A stretch of 64,000 bases of DNA from an uncultured Pelagibacteraceae bacterium (GTDB lineage Bacteria > Pseudomonadota > Alphaproteobacteria > Pelagibacterales > Pelagibacteraceae), in contig CACGAB010000003.1 in assembly GCA_902570915.1 (NCBI GenBank), forward strand, positions 1 to 64,000, read 5' to 3'. Of this stretch, positions 1 to 10,235 are shown in pieces. The notes under the pieces are model-generated. The model was not told where the DNA came from and ran no database searches. It saw only the letters and a list, made by a program, of their open reading frames with translations. Within the stretch, counting starts at the first letter, position 1. The number at the start of each line of letters is the position of its first letter. The translations under genes were made by a program, and so were the position numbers.

Positions 1-2
1 AG

Positions 3-614
3 GAAACAGAAATTCTCAACCATGTAAAATATCCAATTATCTTTTTATTTAAACAACTTGGAATACTAATTCCATTTTTCTTTTTAACGTGGCTATTGAT
101 AAAAAAAATTGAAATTAGATTCAATTTTAATGATAGGAAGTTTCTTTTTTTATTATCTATAAGTATTTTACCTATTTTTTTGATTTTTATTACTTCAGTT
201 GTTACAGGATCTAAAATTAGAACGATGTGGATGACACCTTTTTATTTACCTCTTGGAATATTTTCTGTCTATTTATTTAGGTCTCAAATTAATCTTAAAA
301 AGATAAATTCGTTTTTAGTTGGTTTTTTATTTTTGTTTTTTTTATCCCCAAGCCTATACGCATATATTTCTATAACAAAAACTGATAAAAGAACTGATTA
401 TCCTGGCAAGGAGATAGCAGCTAAAGTTCAATTTACTTGGGAACAAGATTTTGAAAAAGAAATTGAGTTTGTCACAGGAGATGAGTGGAAGGCAGGCAAT
501 TTATCTTATCACTTAAAATCACGACCAAGGTGGGAAGGGTTTACTAAAAAAGAAATTTTAAATAAATCAAGTCAATTTATTTGTTTAGATGATATTTGTT
601 TAGGGAGATATTAA
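3..614 (+). CDS. C-terminal part of a polytopic membrane glycosyltransferase (GT39/ArnT-like), 5' truncated by window edge
   Basis: Reading frame is open from base 3 through the ORF-track start at 96 (ETEILNHVKYPIIFLFKQLG...); hydrophobic N-part and soluble tail; followed by GT2. Confidence 0.55.
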   Translation, partial: ETEILNHVKYPIIFLFKQLGILIPFFFLTWLLIKKIEIRFNFNDRKFLFLLSISILPIFLIFITSVVTGSKIRTMWMTPFYLPLGIFSVYLFRSQINLKKINSFLVGFLFLFFLSPSLYAYISITKTDKRTDYPGKEIAAKVQFTWEQDFEKEIEFVTGDEWKAGNLSYHLKSRPRWEGFTKKEILNKSSQFICLDDICLGRY

Positions 615-620
615 AAAACT

Positions 621-1490
621 ATGAAAGTAAAAATTATAATCCCTATTTATAACGATTGGCAGTCGGTGTTCAAACTTTTTGAAGAAATCAATAATTTGAA
701 AATTGATAAAAATTTTGAGATATCCATTATTGTTGTTAACGATGCTTCAAATCACGATCGACCAAATGAAGAGGTCAATTTTGATAATATTCAATCTATA
801 AAGATTTTAAACATGAAAAAAAACCAAGGACATGCAAGATGTATAGCGACTGGACTAAAATATATTTTGGATAAAGATGAATTTGACTATGCAATACCAA
901 TGGACGGAGATGGTGAAGATAGACCTGAAGAAATAAAAAATTTTTTAGATCAAATTAAAGATACAGATAGTGTTACGGTTGTAGGAGAGAGAGTAAAAAG
1001 ATCAGAGAGCTTATTATTTAAAATTTGTTATCAGTTACATAAGTTGGTAACTTTAACTTTTACTGGCAAATCAATAAAATTTGGAAACTTTACTTGTTTA
1101 CCAAAAAAAACAGTCGAAAATATGATTAATGAAAAAGCCACTTGGAATAGTTTTTCTGGCTCTTTATCTAAAATAGAAAAAAATTTCATAAAAGTACCAT
1201 CGATCAGAGGAACTAGATATTTTGGACCATCTAAAATGAGTTTTTTAAACCTGATAAAACATTCTTTATCTATCATCAGTGTTTTTAAAAAAACTTTTTT
1301 AATACGTTCTGCATTATTTATAATTTTGTATATTTTACTTATTAAAAGTAATGCCTCTGTGATAACGGCGTTACCTTTGCTACTCTTACTAATAGCAGTT
1401 TATGCTGTATCAAATTTAGCATTGAGAGAAAATATGGATGAATTTAAAAATTCTTTAAGCCAAATAGAGAGCATAGATAATATTAAATGA
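621..1490 (+). CDS. Glycosyltransferase family 2 with C-terminal TM segments
   Basis: MKVKIIIPIYNDWQSV..., VVNDASN, PMDGDGEDRPEEI motifs. Confidence 0.85.
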   Translation: MKVKIIIPIYNDWQSVFKLFEEINNLKIDKNFEISIIVVNDASNHDRPNEEVNFDNIQSIKILNMKKNQGHARCIATGLKYILDKDEFDYAIPMDGDGEDRPEEIKNFLDQIKDTDSVTVVGERVKRSESLLFKICYQLHKLVTLTFTGKSIKFGNFTCLPKKTVENMINEKATWNSFSGSLSKIEKNFIKVPSIRGTRYFGPSKMSFLNLIKHSLSIISVFKKTFLIRSALFIILYILLIKSNASVITALPLLLLLIAVYAVSNLALRENMDEFKNSLSQIESIDNIK

Positions 1491-4174
1491 AAAAAAGAGA
1501 TCTATATTACGAGCGTATACCAACTAAATTTTTCAGGGAAAATGTCAAATATCTGGGTAATATTTTAGGGAAAGTTATCAAAGAACAAGAAGGTCAAAAG
1601 TTTTTTGAATTAGTTGAAAAAGTTAGAAAATTATCAAAAGCTAACAAAATCAATTTTAAAAAAAATCAAACTAATCAAAAAGTTATTAAAGCAATTAAAA
1701 AACTGAGCCCAAAAAATTCATTTAAATTAACTAGGGCATTCACGCATTTTATGAATTTTATAAATTTAGCTGATTTAATTGATGCTTCTAGAAAGCTTAA
1801 TGAATATGAAAATAGTAATAAGAAAATTTCAAACAACAACATATTTATAGAGGAAATATTTGAGGACCTTTTTAGAAATAAAAAAATTTCAGAAACAAAA
1901 ATATATAATACCGCCAAAAACTTGAAAATTGGAATTGTATTGACTGCACACCCAACCGAAGTAAAGAGAAGAACTCTTATTCAAAAATATCACAGTATAA
2001 TTGAAATTCTTGAACAAAGAGATCTGCTTAAAAATTTTCAATCAAAATTAGTAGTTTTGGAGAAAAAACTTTTTGATGAGTTAACTATTATTTGGAATAC
2101 GGATGATTTAAAAAGAATTAAACCATCTCCATTCGATGAAGCGAGATGGGGACTTGCAATAATTGAGGATAGTTTGTGGGACACAATTCCAAAAGTTTAT
2201 AGAAGATTAAATTCAATTTTTGTGCAGAACATGAATAAAGGTTTGCCGAAAAATTTTAATCCTATTGAATTTGGATCTTGGATGGGAGGAGACCGCGATG
2301 GTAACCCAAATGTTACAGCTGATGTCACCAGAAAAGTAATTTTACTATCAAGGTGGGAGGCTGCAAAGTTGTACGAGAAAGCACTTACTAAAATAATAAG
2401 ATCTTATTCTATGGAAAAATGTTCGAAAAAAATTCTTAAAAGTGTAGGTAAATCTTTTGAGCCCTATAGGGTTTTTTTAAGGCCTCTAAGAGATAAAATG
2501 AGGATCACACACAGATCGATAGAACAACACCTTGTTAATAAAAAACCTCTAGATCACAATAATTTATTGAGTTCTCGAGAGGAGATATTAAAGCCTCTAA
2601 GAGTTGTAAGAGAATCTTTAGAACAAAATCAAAATGAAAATCTTGCCAGCGGTGAATTATTAGACTTAATGCGAAGGGCAAAGTGTTTTGGTATCAATCT
2701 TGCAAGGTTAGATATAAGACAAGAGTCTTCAAGGCATAGTCAGTTAATTAGTGAATATGTTAAAAAGAAATATAAAAAAAATTATTTAAAATTTAGTGAA
2801 AGTGAAAAAATTAAATTTTTAAAGAAACAAATACTCTCTAAAAAAAATCAATTAAACAAATTTCAATTTTCAAATAGAGAAAATAAAGAAGTTTGGTCAA
2901 CTTTTAAAATTTTGGCCAATGAACCTAGTGAATGTCTTGGAGCTTATGTAATATCAATGACTAATTCAGCCTCAGATTTGTTATCTGTAATATTCTTACA
3001 AAAAGAGGCCAATATTAAAAACAAGTTAAGAGTAGTGCCATTATTTGAGACTTTAGATGATTTAGTCAATGCCAAAGAAATAATGGAGAAATTGTTTTCT
3101 CAATCATGGTACAGAAAAGTTATTAAAAATGAGCAGGAGGTCATGATCGGTTATTCAGATTCAAGTAAAGACGCAGGCAAAATTTGCGCAAGTTGGCACC
3201 AGTATAAAGCTCAAGAGGAAATAATTAAATTAAGTAAAAAATATAATATTAACGTAACTTTTTTTCATGGAAGAGGTGGATCTCCTGGACGAGGAGGTGG
3301 CCCGATACAATCAACATTAAGATCACAACCTCCAAACTCTGTTAGGGGAAAAATAAGAATTACCGACCAAGGTGAAGTAATTCAGCAAAAGTATGGTTAT
3401 GAGCCATTAGCAAAATATAATTTATGTAGTTACATAGGTGCAGTGACTGAAGCTACCTTAAAACCATCGCCTGTTCCAAAAGCTAGTTGGAGATCATTAA
3501 TTGAAAAAATGTCAGAGATATCAAAAAATTCTTATAGAAAAAATATTAATCAAAGTTCTGATTTTATAAAATACTTTGAAACTGTTACGCCTCACAAAGC
3601 TCTTGGTAAACTTTCAATAGGTTCAAGGCCCTCAAAAAGAAAAAATATTGACACTATAAAAAGTTTAAGAGCAATCCCTTGGGTGTTTGCTTGGACACAA
3701 ATTAGACTTATGCTGCCTGCATGGCTTGGAAGTGCAGAAGCTTTAAGATATTCATACATAAAACAATTCAGAAAAACTTTATTTGATATGGAGAGAAATT
3801 GGCCATTTTTTAATTCAATGCTTGATATATTAGACATGGTGATTACTAAAGCAGATCCTGAGATATCAAAAATTTACGAAGAGCATTTAGCAGATGAAAG
3901 TCTAAAGAGAGTTGGAAAAAAACTTAGATTTCAATTTGATGTTATTAAAAAACTAAATAAAAAAATTACGCCTAAAGAAATAATTGCTGCAAGAAAACAA
4001 TTTAGAACATCAATAGGTGTAAGAAATATTTATTCTGAAGTTTTGAATATAGTTCAGCCTATCGCAATAAAAAAAATTAAGACAATTAAAAATAAAAAAG
4101 ATAAAGAATATTTAAATGATACTTTGTTGACTTCAATAGCAGGAATCGCTGCAGCAATGAAAAATACTGGATAA
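1487..4174 (+). CDS. ppc: Phosphoenolpyruvate carboxylase
   Basis: VLTAHPTEVKRRT, GSWMGGDRDGNPNVT, FHGRGGSPGRGGGP motifs; 895 aa. Confidence 0.97.
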   Translation: MKKRDLYYERIPTKFFRENVKYLGNILGKVIKEQEGQKFFELVEKVRKLSKANKINFKKNQTNQKVIKAIKKLSPKNSFKLTRAFTHFMNFINLADLIDASRKLNEYENSNKKISNNNIFIEEIFEDLFRNKKISETKIYNTAKNLKIGIVLTAHPTEVKRRTLIQKYHSIIEILEQRDLLKNFQSKLVVLEKKLFDELTIIWNTDDLKRIKPSPFDEARWGLAIIEDSLWDTIPKVYRRLNSIFVQNMNKGLPKNFNPIEFGSWMGGDRDGNPNVTADVTRKVILLSRWEAAKLYEKALTKIIRSYSMEKCSKKILKSVGKSFEPYRVFLRPLRDKMRITHRSIEQHLVNKKPLDHNNLLSSREEILKPLRVVRESLEQNQNENLASGELLDLMRRAKCFGINLARLDIRQESSRHSQLISEYVKKKYKKNYLKFSESEKIKFLKKQILSKKNQLNKFQFSNRENKEVWSTFKILANEPSECLGAYVISMTNSASDLLSVIFLQKEANIKNKLRVVPLFETLDDLVNAKEIMEKLFSQSWYRKVIKNEQEVMIGYSDSSKDAGKICASWHQYKAQEEIIKLSKKYNINVTFFHGRGGSPGRGGGPIQSTLRSQPPNSVRGKIRITDQGEVIQQKYGYEPLAKYNLCSYIGAVTEATLKPSPVPKASWRSLIEKMSEISKNSYRKNINQSSDFIKYFETVTPHKALGKLSIGSRPSKRKNIDTIKSLRAIPWVFAWTQIRLMLPAWLGSAEALRYSYIKQFRKTLFDMERNWPFFNSMLDILDMVITKADPEISKIYEEHLADESLKRVGKKLRFQFDVIKKLNKKITPKEIIAARKQFRTSIGVRNIYSEVLNIVQPIAIKKIKTIKNKKDKEYLNDTLLTSIAGIAAAMKNTG

Positions 4175-5364
4175 TGTGTAGGATAATTTCTGCAACATTA
4201 GTTTATTTATTATTTTGTACACCATCTTTTTCAAATTTTAAAGAAATTAAGAAAAAAGCAAAAATAAATAATCCAGAAATTATTTTTCCAGTTTCAAAAA
4301 ATCCAAATAGATGTATGACGAAAATGTATTCTAATCCCATGACTAATCCAGTTACACCTATTCCAGAGGTTAAAGCTCCCAAAGGTTATGGATTAGATAA
4401 TAGGTTTAATAGAGCATTACAAAGGTTTGAAAATTTTAAACGTCCATGTGGTGGGGGTAGTGTTGAAGCGTGTGAAAATGTAAAAAAGATTATTTTGGAA
4501 TGGGCTAAAGCAGATGCAGCAAAAAGAACAGGTCCATCAGATCATGAGGGTAGACATTGGAATGATACTCTAACTGTAAATTTATGGGTGGCTTCACCAA
4601 TGATGGCTGGTTATTCTTTTGCAAAACAAGTGATAGATATCCCAACTAATGAGGATAAGATAATTAAAGATTGGTTTAAAAAGATAGTAAAGAAAAATAA
4701 ACATCTTATGTATGACATGACCTACAAAGATGGTACTCAAGCAAGAGGGGTTCCTAAAAGAGCTCATAACCATGCATTGTCATCTGCAATAAGTCATATG
4801 CAGTTGGGTGTCCTCCTAAATGATAATAAGCTTTTTAAAAAAGCTTTTAAAAATTATGAAGCTACCATTCGGTATCAAAGAAAAGATGGTAGTTTGCCTA
4901 TTGAAACAAGAAGAGGTGGTAGAGCAATGTTTTACCAAGCAAGAGCAATGAATGCTTTAACAGTCATTGCAATTATTGCGGAAAACCAGGGCTACAATAT
5001 TTGGGACTTTGAATACAAGGGCAAAAACTTTCATAATATTGTTAAGTTTTTTATCGATTTTACTGAAAATAACGAGATAGTTTTTAAATACGCCAAAGAA
5101 ATGAAAGCACCTGGACCTGCAAAAAATTATAAAATGCAAGATCTTGATGGAAGACAAGGGAGTAATTGGGGCTGGCTTTATGCTTATGCAACTCGATTTC
5201 CAGATCATGAAAATATCAAAAGACTTCAGCAATGGTCGTCAGATAGCAGTAATCTTAACAGTTACCAGGCTAAAATAGTTTTGAATTTTGAAAATATTTC
5301 AAAAAGAAAATTTGGCACTTCATCATGGACAGTTGTTGAACCAAATTGCCATTTTATTAAATAG
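4174..5364 (+). CDS. Secreted alginate lyase (PL5/AlgL-like) family protein
   Basis: N-terminal signal-like segment; RAHNHALS and DGSLPIETRRGGRAMFYQARAMNALTVIAIIAENQG resemble the AlgL core. Confidence 0.7.
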   Translation: MCRIISATLVYLLFCTPSFSNFKEIKKKAKINNPEIIFPVSKNPNRCMTKMYSNPMTNPVTPIPEVKAPKGYGLDNRFNRALQRFENFKRPCGGGSVEACENVKKIILEWAKADAAKRTGPSDHEGRHWNDTLTVNLWVASPMMAGYSFAKQVIDIPTNEDKIIKDWFKKIVKKNKHLMYDMTYKDGTQARGVPKRAHNHALSSAISHMQLGVLLNDNKLFKKAFKNYEATIRYQRKDGSLPIETRRGGRAMFYQARAMNALTVIAIIAENQGYNIWDFEYKGKNFHNIVKFFIDFTENNEIVFKYAKEMKAPGPAKNYKMQDLDGRQGSNWGWLYAYATRFPDHENIKRLQQWSSDSSNLNSYQAKIVLNFENISKRKFGTSSWTVVEPNCHFIK

Positions 5365-6637
5365 CTTTGATTGTTGGCAAACAATAAAAATCAGCGGTAT
5401 CTATTTTAGAAGAATATTGTCTTCTCATATTCCATTTTTTGTGAACTCCAGCACTTGCAAGACTTAGAGTTGATCTACCATATCTATAATTAGTATTATC
5501 AATAGATTGCATTAAAGTTTTTATTTTTTCATCCTTTTCCGAAGAGAATAAATTTTTCCTACCATCATCATCTCGTAACCCTGTAAGCATAACACCTGCT
5601 TTTTGATAACGACAGCCGTTCCTAAATATACTCTCAAGTATTGCAATTGCAGTTTTAACAGTCTCAAGACTATTGTTTGTTGCAATTGGAAAGTCGATAG
5701 TTTTCGAATTTGAATAATAACCATAATCTCTTTGAAATGGACTGGTTCTGACAAATACTGTGATAGCCTTTGCAACTAAAGACTCTGATCTAATTTTCTC
5801 AGAAGCATTCAAGCAATAATTAGCAACTGCTTCCTTTAATTCTTGAAAACTTTCTATTCTTTTACCAAATGATCTTGAAACGACACAACTTTTTCTTTTT
5901 GTTTGTGTAGTCTCTAAGTCAATACAAGGAACTCCTCTAAGTTCCATTGCAGTTCTTGAGCTTAAAACATTAGAACATTTTTTAATCCAAGTGTTAGACT
6001 TATTTTTAAGTTGTTTGGCATTATAGATGCCGTTCTTTTGATAAAATTTTGTAAGTTGTCTACCAACACCCCATACATCATTAATTTCAACTTTTTCTAA
6101 GATTGGATCCAAATTTTCTATACCAATCAAACTCGTTACTCCTGATTGTTTTTTCTTTGCGATATGATTTGCAACTTTACTCAATGTTTTGGTTTTAGCG
6201 ATACCGATACTTGTTGGAATACCTGTCCACTGTAGAACTGTTTCTCTAATTTCTCTTCCAACTTTTTCAACCTCAGAATCTGGAAAATTGGATAAATCTA
6301 TGAATGCCTCGTCGATTGAATATACCTCTATTTCAGTATTAAATCTTTTAAGAGTTCTCATTACTCTTCTAGATAAATCTCCATATAAAGAGTAATTCGA
6401 TGAAAAAACTTCAACTTTATTTTTAACAATAATATTTTTTGCTTTAAAATAAGGTTCACCCATCTTGATCCCCAACGCTTTTGCTTCATTGGATCTAGAA
6501 ATGATACAACCATCGTTATTAGATAAAACAACCACAGGTTTTTTTCTTATTTTTGGATTAAATAATCTTTCACATGAAACATAGAAAGAATTACAATCAA
6601 CTAAGCCTATTTTTTTAGTACGTTGAATGGATGACAT
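5357..6637 (-). CDS. umuC: DNA polymerase V catalytic subunit UmuC (Y-family)
   Basis: GLVDCNSFYVSCERLFNP, VLSNNDGCIISRS, YSIDEAFIDL motifs. Confidence 0.95.
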   Translation of the reverse strand: MSSIQRTKKIGLVDCNSFYVSCERLFNPKIRKKPVVVLSNNDGCIISRSNEAKALGIKMGEPYFKAKNIIVKNKVEVFSSNYSLYGDLSRRVMRTLKRFNTEIEVYSIDEAFIDLSNFPDSEVEKVGREIRETVLQWTGIPTSIGIAKTKTLSKVANHIAKKKQSGVTSLIGIENLDPILEKVEINDVWGVGRQLTKFYQKNGIYNAKQLKNKSNTWIKKCSNVLSSRTAMELRGVPCIDLETTQTKRKSCVVSRSFGKRIESFQELKEAVANYCLNASEKIRSESLVAKAITVFVRTSPFQRDYGYYSNSKTIDFPIATNNSLETVKTAIAILESIFRNGCRYQKAGVMLTGLRDDDGRKNLFSSEKDEKIKTLMQSIDNTNYRYGRSTLSLASAGVHKKWNMRRQYSSKIDTADFYCLPTIKAI

Positions 6638-7040
6638 ACGTCACAACCCCCCAAATAAAAACATCTTCTTCTTCATTAATTAAAATTCTATTAGAAAAAT
6701 CTTTAGACCCAGACGATAGAAATTTTTTATCTCTTTCTTGAACTAAAGTTTTAACCACAAGCTCATCATGAACATTTGCAATAACGGTTGAAAAGTTTTT
6801 TGGTTTTAAACTTTTATCGACAACTAATAGATCTCCATCATTAATCCCAACATCCACCATGGATTTTCCCTGTACTCTGATAATAAAAGTAGCTGGAACG
6901 TTTTTGATTAGATGCATGTTTAGATCGATATCTTCTTCGATATAATCAGTGGCAGGTGATGGGAAACCAGCACCAGCTTTATGCAGATAATAGGGAATAG
7001 TTAGTTTCATGTTCTTGTTTTGTTCTAATTTATAGCCCAT
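6615..7040 (-). CDS. umuD: UmuD, LexA-like S24 peptidase
   Basis: AGFPSPATDYIEEDIDLN matches the UmuD cleavage-site region; GKSMVDVGINDGDLLVVD; overlaps umuC. Confidence 0.93.
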   Translation of the reverse strand: MGYKLEQNKNMKLTIPYYLHKAGAGFPSPATDYIEEDIDLNMHLIKNVPATFIIRVQGKSMVDVGINDGDLLVVDKSLKPKNFSTVIANVHDELVVKTLVQERDKKFLSSGSKDFSNRILINEEEDVFIWGVVTYVIHSTY

Positions 7041-7171
7041 TTATACAATGCACGCAAGAGGTTGTATTTTGAGTCCGTAATTGAATCAAAAGTGAATCAA
7101 AACGTGAACATCAAAACTATATTTTGTATGCTTGTGGATAACTTCAACCAAGGATAGTTTAAAAATAGCAA

Positions 7172-7600
7172 ATGAAAAAACTTTTCGTCACATTATTTTT
7201 GAGCTTACTTTTAATCGGTAATTCTTTTAGTGATGAAAATAGGTATAAAGATTATAAACCAAAATTATCAGCTGCCTCAACAGATCAAAAATTTGCAATT
7301 TTAAAAGAAATTAGTTTTGCTCTTGAATTCGAGGACGATGTTATTTCATCATGTGTTGGTTATATTAAAATGTGGAAAGAAACTAAAGGAGAAATGTGTG
7401 AAAAAGCATTTCAAAGGTTTCAAGGAATTATAAACTTAATGGATCTTCTGGCTAGCAATGAGTATAAGAGTAGTATTATGGAAACTTCAAAAAAAATTGA
7501 TAAATTTAAGTTTGATAATCTGATTAAGGAAACTGAAAGAAACAGTTCTTCCCTAAGCGATAATATTGCAAAACTTACCTTTTTAATGAAAAATTTATAA
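7172..7600 (+). CDS. Small exported protein of unknown function
   Basis: 142 aa ORF with signal peptide (MKKLFVTLFLSLLLIGNSFS). Confidence 0.6.
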   Translation: MKKLFVTLFLSLLLIGNSFSDENRYKDYKPKLSAASTDQKFAILKEISFALEFEDDVISSCVGYIKMWKETKGEMCEKAFQRFQGIINLMDLLASNEYKSSIMETSKKIDKFKFDNLIKETERNSSSLSDNIAKLTFLMKNL

Positions 7601-7963
7601 ATGAAAAAACTAATTTGTCATTGTGGGGCAGTTGAAGCAGAAATAAATTTAGATGGAGATTTAGCTAAAGTAATAAAATGTAATTGTTCTATTTGTAAAA
7701 GAAAAGGAGCAATTATGTCGATGGTAAAAAATGAAGATTTTAAAATTGTAAAAGGTGAAGATAAATTAAAACTCTATCAGTTCCATTCTAAAGTTGCTAA
7801 ACATTATTTTTGTTCTGATTGTGGAATTTATACTCATCATAATCCAAGAATTAATCCAGCTATGACAGGATTTAATGTTGGGTGTGTTGATGAAATAAAC
7901 ACTTTTGAAATGAAGGATGTTCCGGTAAACGACGGCCAAAATCATCCTTTAGATAAAAAATAA
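7601..7963 (+). CDS. GFA (glutathione-dependent formaldehyde-activating) family protein
   Basis: CHCGAVEAE, CNCSICKRKG, YFCSDCGIYTHH zinc-binding motifs. Confidence 0.85.
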   Translation: MKKLICHCGAVEAEINLDGDLAKVIKCNCSICKRKGAIMSMVKNEDFKIVKGEDKLKLYQFHSKVAKHYFCSDCGIYTHHNPRINPAMTGFNVGCVDEINTFEMKDVPVNDGQNHPLDKK

Positions 7964-7968
7964 TTCTC

Positions 7969-8898
7969 ATGCAACAATTCAGCTTATGCTTTGGTAAGGT
8001 AAAAAAAGATTGTTTGAAGTTTATTAAATCTCAAGAGACGAAAGCTGATAAATTCAAGAATAAAGAAAGAATGATTAAATTGTTCCTAATTCCATTATGT
8101 TTTTGGATAAGTAAAAAGGCTGATAAGAAAAAACCTTATTTTGTGGGTTTAGCAGGGGGTCAAGGAACAGGCAAAACTACAATTAGTTCTCTAATTAGAA
8201 TTATTTTAACTAAATATTTTAAATTAAATGTTTTTAGAATTTCAATAGATGACTTCTATAAAACAAGAAAAGAACGTAAAAATTTATCAAAAAGAGTTCA
8301 TCCCATGCTTATAACAAGGGGAGTACCTGGAACGCATGATATTGATATGATGTTAAATTTCTTTAAAAAAGCAAAAAGTAATAAATTTAAAAGACTAAAA
8401 TTACCAACTTTTAATAAAGCCATAGATGATAGATTTAATAAAAAATACTGGTACAATTTAAAAGACAGACCAGATGTAATTATATTTGAGGGATGGTGTG
8501 TGGGAGCGAAATCTGAAAAAAATAGCTCATTAAAAAAAACAATTAATTCAATGGAGAAGGCCAAAGATCAAAAACAGATCTGGAGAAAATATGTTAACGA
8601 CCAATTGAAATCAAAATATAAAAAATTATATTCTCAATTGAATTGTTTAATTTATTTAAAAGCAAAAAATTTCAGTTTGCTCCAAAAATGGAGATTAAAA
8701 CAAGAGAGAAAACTTTGGGTAAAAAGTAAAGTAAAATCAAATTTAAAGATCATGAGTAGAGGGGATGTAATTAATTTTATGCAAACGTATCAAAGAATTA
8801 CGCAAAATATGTTTAAGAATATGCCTAAATATGCATCAATTATATTCAATTTAAATAGTAACCATCAGATCAAATCTGCATTATATAGAAACAAATGA
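7969..8898 (+). CDS. P-loop kinase, probable D-glycerate 3-kinase (GLYK type)
   Basis: GLAGGQGTGKTTIS Walker A; SIDDFYKTRKER; RGVPGTHDID; FEGWCVGAK. Confidence 0.75.
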   Translation: MQQFSLCFGKVKKDCLKFIKSQETKADKFKNKERMIKLFLIPLCFWISKKADKKKPYFVGLAGGQGTGKTTISSLIRIILTKYFKLNVFRISIDDFYKTRKERKNLSKRVHPMLITRGVPGTHDIDMMLNFFKKAKSNKFKRLKLPTFNKAIDDRFNKKYWYNLKDRPDVIIFEGWCVGAKSEKNSSLKKTINSMEKAKDQKQIWRKYVNDQLKSKYKKLYSQLNCLIYLKAKNFSLLQKWRLKQERKLWVKSKVKSNLKIMSRGDVINFMQTYQRITQNMFKNMPKYASIIFNLNSNHQIKSALYRNK

Positions 8899-10193
8899 AA
8901 AAATTTTTAATTATCATTCTTAGCAATCTATTCATAATTTCTAATTTAAGTGCTGAAACATTCACTGAAGCTCTAAAAAAAGCTTATAAAAATAATTCTG
9001 AATTAAATGCTGAAAGAGAAAATATCAGTATTTCGGAACAAGAGCTTAAAATCTCAATGAGTTCCTATTTTCCAACAATTACTCTAGAGGGATCAAAGAG
9101 CCAAGATGAGACTGACAAATTAACAAATAGAAATGGGTCAAATGCCACAATTACTGATGTAGATACAGAAACTAAATCTATTTCAGTTACTCAAACATTA
9201 TTTGATTTTGGTAGAGGCGCTGATTTGTCAAAAAGTAAAATTGGTATCAATTTAGCCAAAGCAAAACTTTTAAAAAAAGAGCAAGATATTTTATATAAAA
9301 CTGTAGCAGCGTATACTGGATTAATTTCAGCGAATGAAAAATTAGAGATTAATAGAGCTAACGTTGAGCTTCTAAGTAGACAAGTTGAAACTGATAGAAT
9401 TAGACTTGAAAGAGGTCAAATTAGTTTATCAGATGTCTCACAATCAGAGTCATCATTAGCTGGTGCAGAAGCAAGTTTCATTCAAGCACAAAGTGACCTT
9501 TTAACTAGCAAGTTGAATTATGAAAATATCATTGGACCTTTAGGCAATGCTCAGTCATTAGATAAAAGTTCAATAATGAGTTACCAAATACCAGGCAGTT
9601 TAAATTCAGCTATTGAACAATCTAAAAAAAGTAATCCAGATTTAATTATTGCTGAAATGGAATATGAACAATCGAAAAAAGATACATCGATTGCAAGATC
9701 AGAATTAGTGCCAACTGCAAAATTATCTTTAGAAAAGTCGTATTCAGACGACTTAAGTGCTACTTACGATGAGAGAGATAAAGAAACTTTAAAAGCAACT
9801 GTTACTTGGCCATTTTATTCAGGTGGAAAAAATCTGGCATCGTTAAATAAAAATAAGAATATAGAAAATAGATCACGTTTAACTTTAGACAGTGAGTTTA
9901 AACAAAATCAAACTAATGTAGCAAGTGCCTGGTCAAATTTTCAATCAAATAAAAGTTTGCTTAACTCTGTTCAATTGCAAGTGAGGGCAGCGGAAATTGC
10001 AAATGAAGGTATTACAGCAGAATATAATAGCGGTTCTTCAGGCAGAACTACTCTTGAAGTTATTCAATCTAATTCTCTTTTATTGAATGCTCAAATTTCT
10101 TTAGCCGATTCTGAGAGAAACTTTATTCTTTCTCAATTTAATTTGCTTAAATCTATCGGTTTACTCAACAGTGATTATCTAAAAATACGATAA
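8895..10193 (+). CDS. tolC: TolC-family outer membrane efflux protein
   Basis: Signal peptide, long helical repeats, FDFGRGADLSKSKIGI, WPFYSGGKNLASL. Confidence 0.88.
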   Translation: MKKFLIIILSNLFIISNLSAETFTEALKKAYKNNSELNAERENISISEQELKISMSSYFPTITLEGSKSQDETDKLTNRNGSNATITDVDTETKSISVTQTLFDFGRGADLSKSKIGINLAKAKLLKKEQDILYKTVAAYTGLISANEKLEINRANVELLSRQVETDRIRLERGQISLSDVSQSESSLAGAEASFIQAQSDLLTSKLNYENIIGPLGNAQSLDKSSIMSYQIPGSLNSAIEQSKKSNPDLIIAEMEYEQSKKDTSIARSELVPTAKLSLEKSYSDDLSATYDERDKETLKATVTWPFYSGGKNLASLNKNKNIENRSRLTLDSEFKQNQTNVASAWSNFQSNKSLLNSVQLQVRAAEIANEGITAEYNSGSSGRTTLEVIQSNSLLLNAQISLADSERNFILSQFNLLKSIGLLNSDYLKIR

Positions 10194-10235
10194 AAAAAGG
10201 CTTTTTAGGCTAAAATAAATAAATCTTGCTAATGA

